A stretch of 64,000 bases of DNA from Moraxellaceae bacterium (GCA_024234595.1 JACKNZ010000005.1:124001-188000), one strand, 5' to 3'. Positions 43,778 through 52,654 are shown, numbered from the stretch's first letter. The notes: generated by a model from the letters alone, not told the origin. Numbers and translations are program-made.

Positions 43778-44113
43778 ATGCACATTACCATGGTCAAAAA
43801 GATTTTAGCAGATGGCTCACCTTGCAAAAAATGTGGTGAAGTGTTGGCAAAAATGGAAGCTGATGACCAATTAAAATTTATGAATGAAATTTTAGTCGCT
43901 GATGAGCGTGATCCAGAATCAGCAGGTATGCAATTAGCAAAAAAACTTGGCGTTGACCGTGCCCCATTTTTTGTGGTGAGCCAAGATGACGGCAGCCAAA
44001 CCATTTATACAGTGTATTTAAAGTTTGTTAAAGAAGTGCTTAATGCCACAACTAATGAAAAAGAAGAACTCAAAGAATTAATGAATAATAGTCAAGATTT
44101 AGACTTTTTGTAA
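43778..44113 (+). CDS. Small thioredoxin-fold protein with CxxC (CKKC)
   Basis: A 111-residue soluble protein with CKKC at residues 16-19 and a later cis-proline-like VDRAPFFVV, so it appears to keep a glutaredoxin/thioredoxin layout. It lacks the usual W-C-G-P-C site, and no named family is certain. The acidic C-terminal tail ends in SQDLDFL. Position directly after the APS reductase suggests it could supply electrons to that enzyme, an inference only. The ATG at 43778 follows ACGAGGA. An in-frame ATG at 43745 lies inside the hairpin repeat and is unlikely. Confidence 0.65.
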   Translation: MHITMVKKILADGSPCKKCGEVLAKMEADDQLKFMNEILVADERDPESAGMQLAKKLGVDRAPFFVVSQDDGSQTIYTVYLKFVKEVLNATTNEKEELKELMNNSQDLDFL

Positions 44114-44157
44114 ACAGTCAGGTGTCTGTAAAAAACTTTTATTTCTGAGATAACCCT

Positions 44158-45000
44158 ATGTCTTTATTTATTACTTTTCAACATTTAGTGCCACAACACT
44201 TATTATCACAAGGTGTTGGTTTGTTGGCGGCTAGCGAAAACAAGCTGATTAAAAATACCTTTATTAAAAATTTCGCTGCTCAATATGACATTAATATGAG
44301 CGAAGCCTTAGAAGAAAATCCATTAGCCTATAAGAGTTTTAATGATTTTTTTACTCGCGCTCTAAAGCCCAATGCACGCCCTATTGCTTCTGCAACTAAT
44401 GCGATTATCTCTCCTGCTGATGGTGCAATTTCACAACTAGGCGCAATTAGTGCCGACAAAATTTTTCAAGCTAAAGGCCATGACTATAGTGTGGCGACTT
44501 TATTAGGCGGAGATGAGCAACGCGCTCAAGCCTTTATCGGGGGTCAATTTGCCACGGTTTATTTATCGCCACGTGATTATCATCGGGTGCATATGCCGTT
44601 TACAGGTAAATTAGTCGAAACCATTTATGTGGCAGGTGATTTATTTTCGGTAAATACTACCACTGCCGAAAATGTACCTAATTTATTTGCCCGTAACGAA
44701 CGTTTGGTGTGTCTGTTTGAGACTGAGCTTGGCAAAATGGCCGTTGTCTTAGTGGGTGCAATGATTGTGGCAGGTATAGCCACAACATGGGCAGGCAATA
44801 TTCAACCTCACGGCAAAAAAATTATTAAAACAGACTACCAGCATGCCAATATTGTGTTAAACAAAGGGGATGAATTAGGCCGTTTTTATTTAGGCTCTAC
44901 GGCGATTGTGTTATTTGAAAAAAATGTCATGCAATGGCAAGATAATCTAAAAGCGACAGATAGCGTGCGTATGGGACAAATGATAGCCAACACACTTTAA
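44158..45000 (+). CDS. psd: Phosphatidylserine decarboxylase proenzyme
   Basis: Makes phosphatidylethanolamine from phosphatidylserine at the inner membrane. The 280-residue proenzyme self-cleaves at LGST (residues 245-248), leaving a pyruvoyl group on Ser247. Other family motifs are KSFNDFFTRALKPNARPI, SPADGAISQLG and YLSPRDYHRVHMP with its catalytic histidines. Length is normal for the short bacterial form. In Pseudomonas psd lies close to the same PilZ-like gene and fimX, and here one LysR gene comes between. Confidence 0.95.
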   Translation: MSLFITFQHLVPQHLLSQGVGLLAASENKLIKNTFIKNFAAQYDINMSEALEENPLAYKSFNDFFTRALKPNARPIASATNAIISPADGAISQLGAISADKIFQAKGHDYSVATLLGGDEQRAQAFIGGQFATVYLSPRDYHRVHMPFTGKLVETIYVAGDLFSVNTTTAENVPNLFARNERLVCLFETELGKMAVVLVGAMIVAGIATTWAGNIQPHGKKIIKTDYQHANIVLNKGDELGRFYLGSTAIVLFEKNVMQWQDNLKATDSVRMGQMIANTL

Positions 45001-45030
45001 TAGGTAGGACTGATATACAAGGCGGTTGCT

Positions 45031-45921
45031 ATGCGTATTACCCTTAAACAACTCGCTGTTTTTGTCGCTGTTGCCAAACATGGCACAGTGACTCGTGCAG
45101 CCGCTGAGTTAAACCTAACGCAAAGTGCAGCCAGCATGGCCTTGTCTGATTTTGAAGGACAACTCGACTGTTTGCTATTTGACCGCATCGGCAAACGTTT
45201 GCAACTTAATGATTTAGGTCGAAAACTATTACCCCACGCCATCAATACCGTGGCTCATGCCAACGAATTAGAATCCATTGCGCGTGGTCATGGCGACAAA
45301 GTTGGCAGTTTAAAAATTGGAGCGAGTTTAACGATAGGTAACTATCTGATGCCCTCACTGATTGCCAATTTTATGAATGAGCATCCGCAATGTCAGCTGA
45401 GTTTAGACATTGCTAATACCAGTCAAATCATTCAATCCTTAGAGCAGTTTGAGCTTGATATTGGTTTTATAGAAGGTTTTTGCCATACCCCTAATTTGGA
45501 AGCAATTCCGTGGCAGTGTGATGAATTAGTGGTATTTTGTGCCCCTAATCATCCACTTGCTCAAAGGCAAAGTGTTCGCTCGTTAAAAGAAAGTGACTTT
45601 TATGATGCCCAATGGATTTTGCGCGAATCAGGCTCAGGCACACGCGAAGTTTTTGATAATGCTGTTATAGGCCGATTGCCTCAGTTACATATTTTGCTAG
45701 AGCTTGGCCATACCGAAGCGATACAAAGAGTGGTTGCAAGCGGACTTGGCATAGGTTGTGCATCACGTTTATCACTCGATGAAGCCCTACAAACAGGGAC
45801 GCTTACCCTGTTGCACACGCCGTTTTGGGATTTAAAACGGCAATTATTTATGTTAATTCATCGACAAAAATATCGCACTTATGGTGTAGAATGCTTTATA
45901 GAGCATACAATCAACAAATAA
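45031..45921 (+). CDS. LysR-family transcriptional regulator
   Basis: A 296-residue LysR protein with an N-terminal winged helix (RITLKQLAVFVAVAKHGTVTRAAAELNLTQ region, residues 2-60) and a periplasmic-binding-protein-like effector domain (from about 90, LKIGASLTIGNYLMP). It resembles the YeiE/CbbR-like branch, in which the effector domain starts with this wording. The effector is unknown. It starts 30 nt after psd in the same direction and could be co-transcribed. The nearby cysH makes sulfur control conceivable, but I see no direct evidence. Confidence 0.88.
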   Translation: MRITLKQLAVFVAVAKHGTVTRAAAELNLTQSAASMALSDFEGQLDCLLFDRIGKRLQLNDLGRKLLPHAINTVAHANELESIARGHGDKVGSLKIGASLTIGNYLMPSLIANFMNEHPQCQLSLDIANTSQIIQSLEQFELDIGFIEGFCHTPNLEAIPWQCDELVVFCAPNHPLAQRQSVRSLKESDFYDAQWILRESGSGTREVFDNAVIGRLPQLHILLELGHTEAIQRVVASGLGIGCASRLSLDEALQTGTLTLLHTPFWDLKRQLFMLIHRQKYRTYGVECFIEHTINK

Positions 45922-46020
45922 CTGACTCAGTATAAAACTGGATAGTGTGCTTTTACTAAAAACATCTATACAATAAAAATTAGCGACAAATTTACACGGA
46001 TACAGACAGGTTAGCCCAAC

Positions 46021-47805
46021 ATGACAACAATAAACCAAGTATTGGCACAAAATCTTCCTGAGCGCAATTTAAGCCAATTAAGTCTTGTCAATCACTCCAA
46101 AAATGACATGATTAAGTGGGTGCACGCCTTACCTATTATGAATGTCGGTGAAACCACCAAACAACTGTATCAAACCTTACAAGAACTCACCCGTGTTAAA
46201 ATGTCCGAAGAAACACGTTATGAGTTACTCGAAATACTACGCCCTACCGTACATAATATTTTACATGCGCTGGCCAAACACTATCTTAATCAAGCGGTAC
46301 TTCTGCCTGACCGCGCCAACAAAGTCGCCTCCTTAGCACAATCATTACGCACCTATTTGGCAACCGCCTACAAAGTTGTTGCTTATGACTGTTCCGAAAA
46401 ACTAATGACCAAGTTAAGTATTATTGGTATTGGTCGTCGTCAACAATTACAGCTTGCTGCTCAGGCTTTTGAACGCGCTATTACTGAACTAAATGGCTTA
46501 TTATTAGAAACACAATTATTATATTTACCTGCGCCAGCAGGACTTTGGTCAGACTTACACACCTTACACCATGCTGCAAGCACTCATGGCGTTGCCAGTA
46601 TTGCCGTGGCCGACAGTCACTTAGCGTTTTGCCAAGAAATCACTCCACACGAAGCCTATTTAAGAACCATTGTCTTAGCCAGTAGCCAAACCAACAAACT
46701 ACGTCAAACCGAAATTAGACAAATTTTTGATGCCAGCGAAATTTGGGCTCATCACCTTAAATTAAAGCCAAAATTTCAAATCTCCGATTTGTTGTTAATT
46801 GATATTGATGGCGATTTGCCACCAACCTATGTCTCAAAAGCGGCCGATGTTCCCCAAGCACATTATGTTGATGCCAGCAAATTTGTGCAGCATTTACAGG
46901 CGGTACAAACCACACCTAATAGTCAATTACATCATGGCGAACAACTCAACCCTAGCTTAATTCAGCATTTAATTGGCTCATGGAGTAGTCCTTCTGAGCG
47001 TACATTTGCGCGTCGCAGTTATGACGGTCAATTATTGGTCTGTTTAGGCTTAACTGCATCACACTATCATATTGCCAACGAAGTTGAATTTGAGCACTTC
47101 TTGAACTTGCCTGCTGACTTCTCAGAAGAAGAGAGAAATTTCTTTTTACGTAATGGTGGCGCAAACGACCCACATGAGATTTTAGATTTTAAAATTAGCA
47201 GTGTCGCGAGTATTGCCGACGAACAAGATGTCAAAGTACCTCGTACTAAAAGCCAGTCGGGGCTATATCCACCGTATGAAGCGATGATTGTTAACATCAG
47301 TCCAGGTGGATATTGTATTCGTTGGGATTGTGAACCACCAATGAGTTTGCGTACTGGTGAGATTTTAGCAATGCGTGAACCCAGCGAAAAGTCTTGGACG
47401 ATTGGCATTATTCGTTGGGTCAAGCAACTGCCTACTAAAGGGGCTGAGGCAGGTATCGAAATTATCTCAGGTACAGTCAAACCTTGTGGCGCACGCGTAC
47501 TCAAAAAAACAGGCGAACGTACCGAATATATGCGTACATTTTTGTTGCCCGAAGTCAAATCAATGGGTCGTCCAGCCACCTTAATTACACCCAATGTTTC
47601 GTTTAGAACTGGCTACAACGTCATGTTAAGACAAGGTAACGAAGAGCAAAAAGCTCAATTAACCACCGAAACCATGACCACACAAAGTTTTAGTCAATTT
47701 ACCTTTACATGGTTGCAAGCACCTGCACTTAAAACGCAGATTAACAACACTGTTGAAAAATCGGAAGCAAAAGATGATTTTGATACCTTGTGGGGAAACT
47801 TATAA
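46021..47805 (+). CDS. PilZ-like domain protein paired with fimX (unknown function)
   Basis: A 594-residue soluble protein. The first 440 residues are mostly helical and I do not recognise them. From about 395-480 a beta-barrel region with NISPGGYCIRWD and GIIRWVKQLP resembles a PilZ domain, but I cannot find a convincing RxxxR c-di-GMP motif. P. aeruginosa carries a conserved unknown gene in the same place next to fimX, which is why I link it to type IV pilus or c-di-GMP control. The ATG follows a moderate site. A likely terminator hairpin lies at 47828-47871. Confidence 0.7.
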   Translation: MTTINQVLAQNLPERNLSQLSLVNHSKNDMIKWVHALPIMNVGETTKQLYQTLQELTRVKMSEETRYELLEILRPTVHNILHALAKHYLNQAVLLPDRANKVASLAQSLRTYLATAYKVVAYDCSEKLMTKLSIIGIGRRQQLQLAAQAFERAITELNGLLLETQLLYLPAPAGLWSDLHTLHHAASTHGVASIAVADSHLAFCQEITPHEAYLRTIVLASSQTNKLRQTEIRQIFDASEIWAHHLKLKPKFQISDLLLIDIDGDLPPTYVSKAADVPQAHYVDASKFVQHLQAVQTTPNSQLHHGEQLNPSLIQHLIGSWSSPSERTFARRSYDGQLLVCLGLTASHYHIANEVEFEHFLNLPADFSEEERNFFLRNGGANDPHEILDFKISSVASIADEQDVKVPRTKSQSGLYPPYEAMIVNISPGGYCIRWDCEPPMSLRTGEILAMREPSEKSWTIGIIRWVKQLPTKGAEAGIEIISGTVKPCGARVLKKTGERTEYMRTFLLPEVKSMGRPATLITPNVSFRTGYNVMLRQGNEEQKAQLTTETMTTQSFSQFTFTWLQAPALKTQINNTVEKSEAKDDFDTLWGNL

Positions 47806-47827
47806 CGTCGATAAACCATCAAATTAA

Positions 47828-47871
47828 GCCACCTAAACTGTTGATAATTTGCTGACAACTTAACAGGTGGC
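47828..47871 (+). terminator. Composite stem-loop between the PilZ-like gene and fimX
   Basis: GCCACCT (47828-47834) pairs with AGGTGGC (47865-47871), with an inner GTTG/CAAC pair, followed by a weak T-run. Possible terminator. fimX would then have its own promoter in the next 110 nt. Confidence 0.4.
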
Positions 47872-47984
47872 AGATAAATCTTTTACCTTATTGCTTGAAT
47901 TTTGTTATAGTAGGCTAGTGTGCGTGTGTTTTTTAACAACTCACGCCAAAAAAGCCTCTGATTTTATTTAGGATTTTTATCCCT

Positions 47985-50069
47985 ATGGCCACAAAAAGTG
48001 AAACCCTGCGCTTGTTGGTCTTGCATTCATCTGCAGACAATACCGAAGATATTATTAAAACCCTAAAAGGTGCAGGCACTCCAACACGTCCACAACTGAT
48101 TGCTACCTTAGAAGATTTTAAAGACCTCATCAAAAATCAAGTATGGGATTTAGTATTAGCGGCCGAAACCATGAGCGATGGTAATTTTACCGATGCCTTG
48201 ATGTATATTCGTGACTCCGATAAAGATATTCCGCTCATTGTATTGATAAACGAATATGACGAAGAAATTATTGTCGAAGCACTAGAAAATAACGCTGCCG
48301 ATGCCATTGTTTACAATCAACATCAACATATTGTTTATGCTATCAAGCGCGAAATTAGTAACTTATACCATCGTCGCGCCAAACGTGCTGCCGAATCCTT
48401 TTTAAAAGAAACCGAAAAACGCTGCCAATTACTGTTAGAAAACTCCCGTGATGCCATTGCTTATGTCCATGATGGTATGCACATTTATGCTAACAAAGCC
48501 TATGTTGAATTATTTGGCTATGAATCGGGTGAAGACCTCGAAGGTATGCCCATCATTGACCTTGTTGGCAAACAAGACTTAAGCAACTTTAAAGAGTATT
48601 TACGCGCTTATAGTAAAGGCGAAAAAATCTCTAAAGACCTTAAATTTCATGGCGTAAAAGCGGATGGCGACCAAATTGACGCCATGATGCAGCTATCAAC
48701 CGCTAGCTATGATGGTGAACGATGCACACAAATTATTATTCGACGTGATGACAGCGAAGGCAAAGCCACCCTATTGGCCGAGCAATTAAAAGTGGCTACC
48801 TCTATTGACCAACTCACAGGCTTACCCAATCGTGTGCGGCTCGAAGAAGGTTTGGAAGATACCCTACTCATTGCACGTCGCGATAAAGTGCAAAGTGCCT
48901 TGTTTTACATGGCGATTGATAACTTACCCTACATTACATCAAACGCGGGCATTGTCGGTGCTGATAATGTGGTTGTTGATTTGGCAAAGCTCCTCGAAAG
49001 CCTATTCCCCAATGCCTTGTTAGCGCGTTTTAGCGATACTGTATTTGCCGCTATTTTACAAGATAGCAATATGGAAGCGGCCAAACAGCAAGCTGAAAAA
49101 GTTTGTCATGATGTTTACGAAAAACTATTTGATATTCCTAATGGCAAAACTATTCAGACCTCGCTCAGTATTGGTGTCGCCATGATTGGCGAAACTGCGC
49201 CCGATGTCCCCGAATTATTGTCCAGAGCAGTAAATGCTTCTGCTAAAGTTAAAATTCTTAATAAAGGCACAGGCAATGGTGTAAGCGTTTATAACCCTGC
49301 CGAAAATGCCGCAGCTAACGATTCTGCCCTACGCGAGTTGTTGGTAGAAGCTTTAGAGAAAAATAAATTTAAATTACTGTTTCAGCCATTATTTGATGTT
49401 GAAGATGAAACCGCTCAATTCTACGAAGTGTTTGTACGCCTACCTTTAGCCGATGGCAAAGTGATGACTCCTGATGAGTTTTTAGACGTTGCTCAACGCT
49501 ATCAACTGGGTGGTAAAATCGACCGTTGGATTCTTATTAACGCCTGTAAACGCCTTAAAGAGCATTTAGCTCGTCATCCCAATAGCCGTTTATTATTAAA
49601 TCTGACCGCAGAATCTATTCAAGACGCGAGCTTGCCAGAGTTAATTATCAAACTATCAAAAGCGATTGACCCCAAAGGCAAACCCTTGGTGATTCAGTTC
49701 TCCGAAAACGATGTGGTGACCTATCTCAAGAACGCTAAAGACCAATCGACCGTATTGCGCGACAACGGAATTGCAGTATCAATTACCAACTTTGGTTGTA
49801 CACTCAACCCGACTAACACGCTAAAACACGTCGAAGCGGAATACATAAAACTCGACCGCTCTTTTACCCAAGACCTGACTCAAGAAGCCAATTTGGATAA
49901 CACCAAAAAAATGGCTGCCGAGCTTAATGGCTTAGATAAGCGAGTGATTGTGTCTTATGTCGAAAATGCCGCCACCGTTTCTAAACTATGGACAATGGGT
50001 GTGCGCTATTTACAAGGTTATTATTTGCAACCGCCCTCTGAAAACATGGTTTACGAGAGTGGGGAGTAA
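47985..50069 (+). CDS. fimX: FimX-like c-di-GMP receptor (REC-PAS-GGDEF-EAL), degenerate
   Basis: A 694-residue protein with the domain order and length of FimX, the polar regulator of type IV pilus assembly and twitching. The receiver-like domain (1-125) lacks the usual phosphoacceptor aspartate (DLVLAAETM). A PAS domain covers about 145-260. The GGDEF site is SDTVF (350-354) and the EAL site is EVF (481-483), so neither synthase nor phosphodiesterase activity is expected, and it should act as a c-di-GMP sensor. It follows the PilZ-like gene by 179 nt. Confidence 0.87.
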   Translation: MATKSETLRLLVLHSSADNTEDIIKTLKGAGTPTRPQLIATLEDFKDLIKNQVWDLVLAAETMSDGNFTDALMYIRDSDKDIPLIVLINEYDEEIIVEALENNAADAIVYNQHQHIVYAIKREISNLYHRRAKRAAESFLKETEKRCQLLLENSRDAIAYVHDGMHIYANKAYVELFGYESGEDLEGMPIIDLVGKQDLSNFKEYLRAYSKGEKISKDLKFHGVKADGDQIDAMMQLSTASYDGERCTQIIIRRDDSEGKATLLAEQLKVATSIDQLTGLPNRVRLEEGLEDTLLIARRDKVQSALFYMAIDNLPYITSNAGIVGADNVVVDLAKLLESLFPNALLARFSDTVFAAILQDSNMEAAKQQAEKVCHDVYEKLFDIPNGKTIQTSLSIGVAMIGETAPDVPELLSRAVNASAKVKILNKGTGNGVSVYNPAENAAANDSALRELLVEALEKNKFKLLFQPLFDVEDETAQFYEVFVRLPLADGKVMTPDEFLDVAQRYQLGGKIDRWILINACKRLKEHLARHPNSRLLLNLTAESIQDASLPELIIKLSKAIDPKGKPLVIQFSENDVVTYLKNAKDQSTVLRDNGIAVSITNFGCTLNPTNTLKHVEAEYIKLDRSFTQDLTQEANLDNTKKMAAELNGLDKRVIVSYVENAATVSKLWTMGVRYLQGYYLQPPSENMVYESGE

Positions 50070-50137
50070 TTTTTGTTTCTTTTTAAGAAACACCTACTCC
50101 ATCAAATAGCCTCTACCTACCCTGCTTCTTAAGCCTT

Positions 50138-50173
50138 ATGCTTACTCCATTGTTTGTTATATGGAGTAAGCAT
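50138..50173 (+). promoter_or_regulatory. Perfect 13-bp inverted repeat covering the pirin ribosome-binding site
   Basis: ATGCTTACTCCAT (50138-50150) is exactly inverted at 50161-50173, with a 10-nt loop. The right arm contains GGAG, the only good ribosome site for the pirin ATG at 50175, so folding would hide it. It could be an operator, an RNA switch or a terminator for fimX. Confidence 0.6.
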
Positions 50174-50174
50174 T

Positions 50175-50861
50175 ATGTTAGCCGTCCATGCCAATAGTCA
50201 TCGTGGTCAAGCCAGTTATGGTTGGCTCGATGCCCGTTATAGTTTTTCTTTTGCATCATGGTACGACCCACGTTATATGGGGGTTGCCAGTTTGCGCGTG
50301 ATTAACGAAGACAAAGTAAAACCTTTAACAGGTTTTGCGATGCACAGCCACAGTAATATGGAAATCTTGACCTATATCTTGTCGGGTGAAATTAGCCATC
50401 AAGATAGTATGGGCAATAAAACCACCATCAGTGCAGGCGAATGCCAACTTATGAGCGCGGGGCGCGGTGTTAGCCACAGCGAAAAAAATCAGCACCCGAC
50501 CCAAACTTTGCACTTATTGCAAATTTGGCTTGTCCCTAATCAAGAAAATACCGAACCTCGTTATCAACAAGTTCGTCTTGATAACAGCAAAGGACTAGTA
50601 CAAATTGCCAGTCCCAACGAGGGTGAAGGCTTAATGCACATCAAACAAGATGCGGCTATTTACCGCCTTAAATTTGAAACTGGCCAAACCATTAAGTTGC
50701 CGCATCAACGTGCATATGGTTATTTGCACTTAATTAACGGCCAAGGTAGCGTACAAAACATTAACTTAAACTCAGGTGATGCGTTAATTAGCAAAGATGA
50801 ACAATCGCTTGAATTTGTCTCCCATAATGCAGGTGAAGCCCTGTGGTTTGATTTAGCTTAG
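50175..50861 (+). CDS. Pirin family protein (YhhW/quercetinase-like bicupin)
   Basis: A 228-residue bicupin. The iron-binding residues are in the first cupin: GFAMHSHSNMEILTYI (two His), with later GECQLMSAGRGVSHSEKN (Glu and His). The family start ANSHRGQASYGWLDARYSFSFASWYDP is clear. Some members have quercetin 2,3-dioxygenase activity in vitro. The physiological role is unknown. The ATG at 50175 is chosen because GGAG precedes it. That site is buried in a perfect inverted repeat. The nitroreductase gene follows after 15 nt, so the two are an operon. Confidence 0.9.
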   Translation: MLAVHANSHRGQASYGWLDARYSFSFASWYDPRYMGVASLRVINEDKVKPLTGFAMHSHSNMEILTYILSGEISHQDSMGNKTTISAGECQLMSAGRGVSHSEKNQHPTQTLHLLQIWLVPNQENTEPRYQQVRLDNSKGLVQIASPNEGEGLMHIKQDAAIYRLKFETGQTIKLPHQRAYGYLHLINGQGSVQNINLNSGDALISKDEQSLEFVSHNAGEALWFDLA

Positions 50862-50876
50862 AACTGGAGTAATGAT

Positions 50877-51467
50877 ATGAGTAACCCCTTAAATAACGAT
50901 GCCTTAGCGCAACTTTTTAGTGAAGCAAGAACCTTTTCGACATGGCAAAACAAGTCAATCAGCACTGAATTATTGCACCAACTGTATGAATTGGTGAAAT
51001 ATGCACCCACGTCGGCTAATAGCTCTCCTGCTCGTTTTGTGTTTGTCACCAGTCCCGACGCTAAAGCCAAACTCAAACCAGCTTTAGCGGAAGGTAATAT
51101 TGAAAAAACCATGTCAGCACCTGTGACCGTGATTGTGGCAGCCGATTATCAATTTTATGAACAGTTACCACAGTTATTTCCACAGGTAGATGCTAAATCG
51201 TGGTTTGTGGGTAATCAAGGCTTGATTGACAGCACTGCTTTTAGAAATAGCTCTTTACAAGGGGCGTATTTAATCATGGCGGCACGCGCTTTGGGATTGG
51301 ATACGGGCGCAATGTCTGGCTTTGATAATGCCGCCGTTGATGCTGCATTTTTTGCAGGCACATCAGTCAAATCAAACTTTTTGATTAACCTAGGATATGG
51401 CGATGTTGAAAAATTACACCCACGCAATCCACGATTAAGTTTTGAGCAAGCTGCATTGATTGTTTAG
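50877..51467 (+). CDS. Nitroreductase-family flavoprotein, RutE/HadB-like
   Basis: FMN-dependent NAD(P)H oxidoreductase of 196 residues. Motifs are the FMN-binding ARTFSTWQNKSIS start, KYAPTSANSSPARFVFV, the NSSLQGAYLIMAARALGLDTG helix, and GYGDVEKLHPRNPRL at the end. They fit the RutE-like (malonic semialdehyde reductase) branch, but the rest of the rut pathway is absent, so the substrate is open. It is co-transcribed with the pirin gene. A quinone or semialdehyde reductase role is possible. Confidence 0.85.
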   Translation: MSNPLNNDALAQLFSEARTFSTWQNKSISTELLHQLYELVKYAPTSANSSPARFVFVTSPDAKAKLKPALAEGNIEKTMSAPVTVIVAADYQFYEQLPQLFPQVDAKSWFVGNQGLIDSTAFRNSSLQGAYLIMAARALGLDTGAMSGFDNAAVDAAFFAGTSVKSNFLINLGYGDVEKLHPRNPRLSFEQAALIV

Positions 51468-51495
51468 TTTTTTGCTAAGACTAAATCTTCTTTCG

Positions 51496-51603
51496 ACGAC
51501 TCTGTAAATAACTTTGTGTAAACACGAGTTAGCTGAAGTTATCTAAATGGTCTTCAAATTCGATAAAAAACCTAGTCATAGCAGTACACCAATCACGAAT
51601 GGG
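51496..51603 (-). mobile_element. Remnant of an IS256-family insertion sequence (3' end of transposase plus end repeat)
   Basis: Read on the minus strand, 51603-51529 encodes PIRDWCTAMTRFFIEFEDH followed by five more codons and a stop. This resembles the C-terminus of IS256-type transposases. The adjoining 51496-51525 (ACTCTGTAAATAACTTTGTGTAAA on the plus strand, split here by position) looks like the terminal end. A stop lies just upstream in frame, so only about 24 codons survive. It lies between the nitroreductase and a small unknown gene. Confidence 0.55.
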
Positions 51604-51635
51604 CTATACAAAGAGATACTATAAGAAGGCAAAAA

Positions 51636-51935
51636 ATGTCAGTCAGTAAACAATTAATACTCGCCAATGGTTTTATCGCTATTTGTATGGATTCATTGTG
51701 GATGCGTTTTAAGCTGAGTTTTTTATTGTGTTTTAAGTATGGCTTTTTACGTGAAGGACAATGGTCGCCTACAGAAAATGATGAGATGATTTATGCCCAT
51801 TTTGTTCGTGATAATTTGCGGATTCTAGTGGGCTGGGATCAACGTTTAGGCCATTATTTATTAGCCGATAATCAACAAAGTAATGTTTTTTTAAGAAGTT
51901 TTTATCAAGACCATGTCATGCGGCCTAGTCACTAA
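51636..51935 (+). CDS. Small hypothetical protein
   Basis: A 99-residue protein I do not recognise. Residues 4-36 are hydrophobic and include LILANGFIAICMDSLW and FLLCFKYGF, which might form one or two membrane-associated helices. The rest is polar, with a Trp/Asp-rich stretch. An AGAAGG site precedes the ATG. It lies 7 nt before another small gene in the same direction, probably the same transcript, and close to an IS256 remnant, so it may belong to a recently disturbed region. Coding is supported mainly by the ribosome site and the tight spacing. Confidence 0.5.
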   Translation: MSVSKQLILANGFIAICMDSLWMRFKLSFLLCFKYGFLREGQWSPTENDEMIYAHFVRDNLRILVGWDQRLGHYLLADNQQSNVFLRSFYQDHVMRPSH

Positions 51936-51942
51936 TCTTGCT

Positions 51943-52251
51943 ATGACTATACAAATTCATTTCACACAAACCAAATTACATCTTATTGATTTTCAACAAT
52001 TAGATTGGTGTTGGCAGTTAGAAGAGAGTTTTAGTGAAGTTTATTTTGAAGCAATTGCCGAAGGTGTTTCAGGGAAAAATATCATTAAAGCCTGTACACT
52101 TATGTTCGATGGCATACATGTGATGTTAACCACAGGTGATATTTTAAGTTATTATTTTCAAGAGATGAACCTTGCTACCTATACGACATTAACCAAACAT
52201 CTTAAGCATATTTATCAAGCGTATCCAAATTTAGTGGAAATATTAGACTAA
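51943..52251 (+). CDS. Small hypothetical protein
   Basis: A 102-residue soluble protein without a family I recognise. It is acidic at the start (QLEESFSEVYFEAIAEGVSG) with a central GIHVMLTTGDILSYYF. Size and form resemble small toxin/antitoxin or immunity-type proteins, but no motif supports that. I chose ATG 51943. An in-frame ATG at 51913 would overlap the previous gene by 23 nt. It converges with the Spy-like gene. The 46-nt gap holds the direct inverted unit TTGAGC...GCTCAA, a possible terminator. Confidence 0.5.
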   Translation: MTIQIHFTQTKLHLIDFQQLDWCWQLEESFSEVYFEAIAEGVSGKNIIKACTLMFDGIHVMLTTGDILSYYFQEMNLATYTTLTKHLKHIYQAYPNLVEILD

Positions 52252-52297
52252 TTGAGCTTTAACGCTCAATTAGTCAGCCAAATAAAACGTTAAACGC

Positions 52298-52654
52298 TTA
52301 GATTCCACGATGATTATCATGGCGTGGACATTCACCACGATGTGCTGCCTTGTGCATTTTATCAAACTTAGTCATTTGCTCAGCCGTCAAAACGGAGCTT
52401 AGCTCTTTACGTTGATCATCCATCAACTTTTCGACCTCTTCCTGTTCTTGCTCGTGACGAGCTTCATGCTGCTCACGTAGTTTATCCATCGCCGCACGAT
52501 GTTTGTCCATCAACTGACTCAGCTTTTCTTGTTGCTGATTGCTTAAGTTGAGCTTTTCTAAAGGCATCGGTGGTGGGCGATTACCTTCAGGCATGGCATA
52601 GCTATAACCTGCTAACGCAGAGATTAAACCAATCATTAAAAGAGATTTTTTCAT
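52298..52654 (-). CDS. Spy/CpxP-like periplasmic protein
   Basis: A 118-residue periplasmic protein. A signal peptide (MKKSLLMIGLISALAGYSYA) is followed by a helical, highly charged mature region with LSNQQQEKL and the LTAEQ motif of the Spy/CpxP family, ending in a His-containing tail. Spy is a periplasmic chaperone that responds to envelope stress and metals. The protein is shorter than E. coli Spy. It is the last gene of a run HK / regulator / dioxygenase / Spy on the same strand, consistent with control by that two-component system. Confidence 0.85.
   Translation of the reverse strand: MKKSLLMIGLISALAGYSYAMPEGNRPPPMPLEKLNLSNQQQEKLSQLMDKHRAAMDKLREQHEARHEQEQEEVEKLMDDQRKELSSVLTAEQMTKFDKMHKAAHRGECPRHDNHRGI

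Noticed and set aside
47067..47594. Long minus-strand open frame (175 codons) opposite the PilZ-like gene
   Set aside because: It lies wholly within a well-supported plus-strand gene, has no ribosome site and gives an unconvincing Ser/Pro-rich product.
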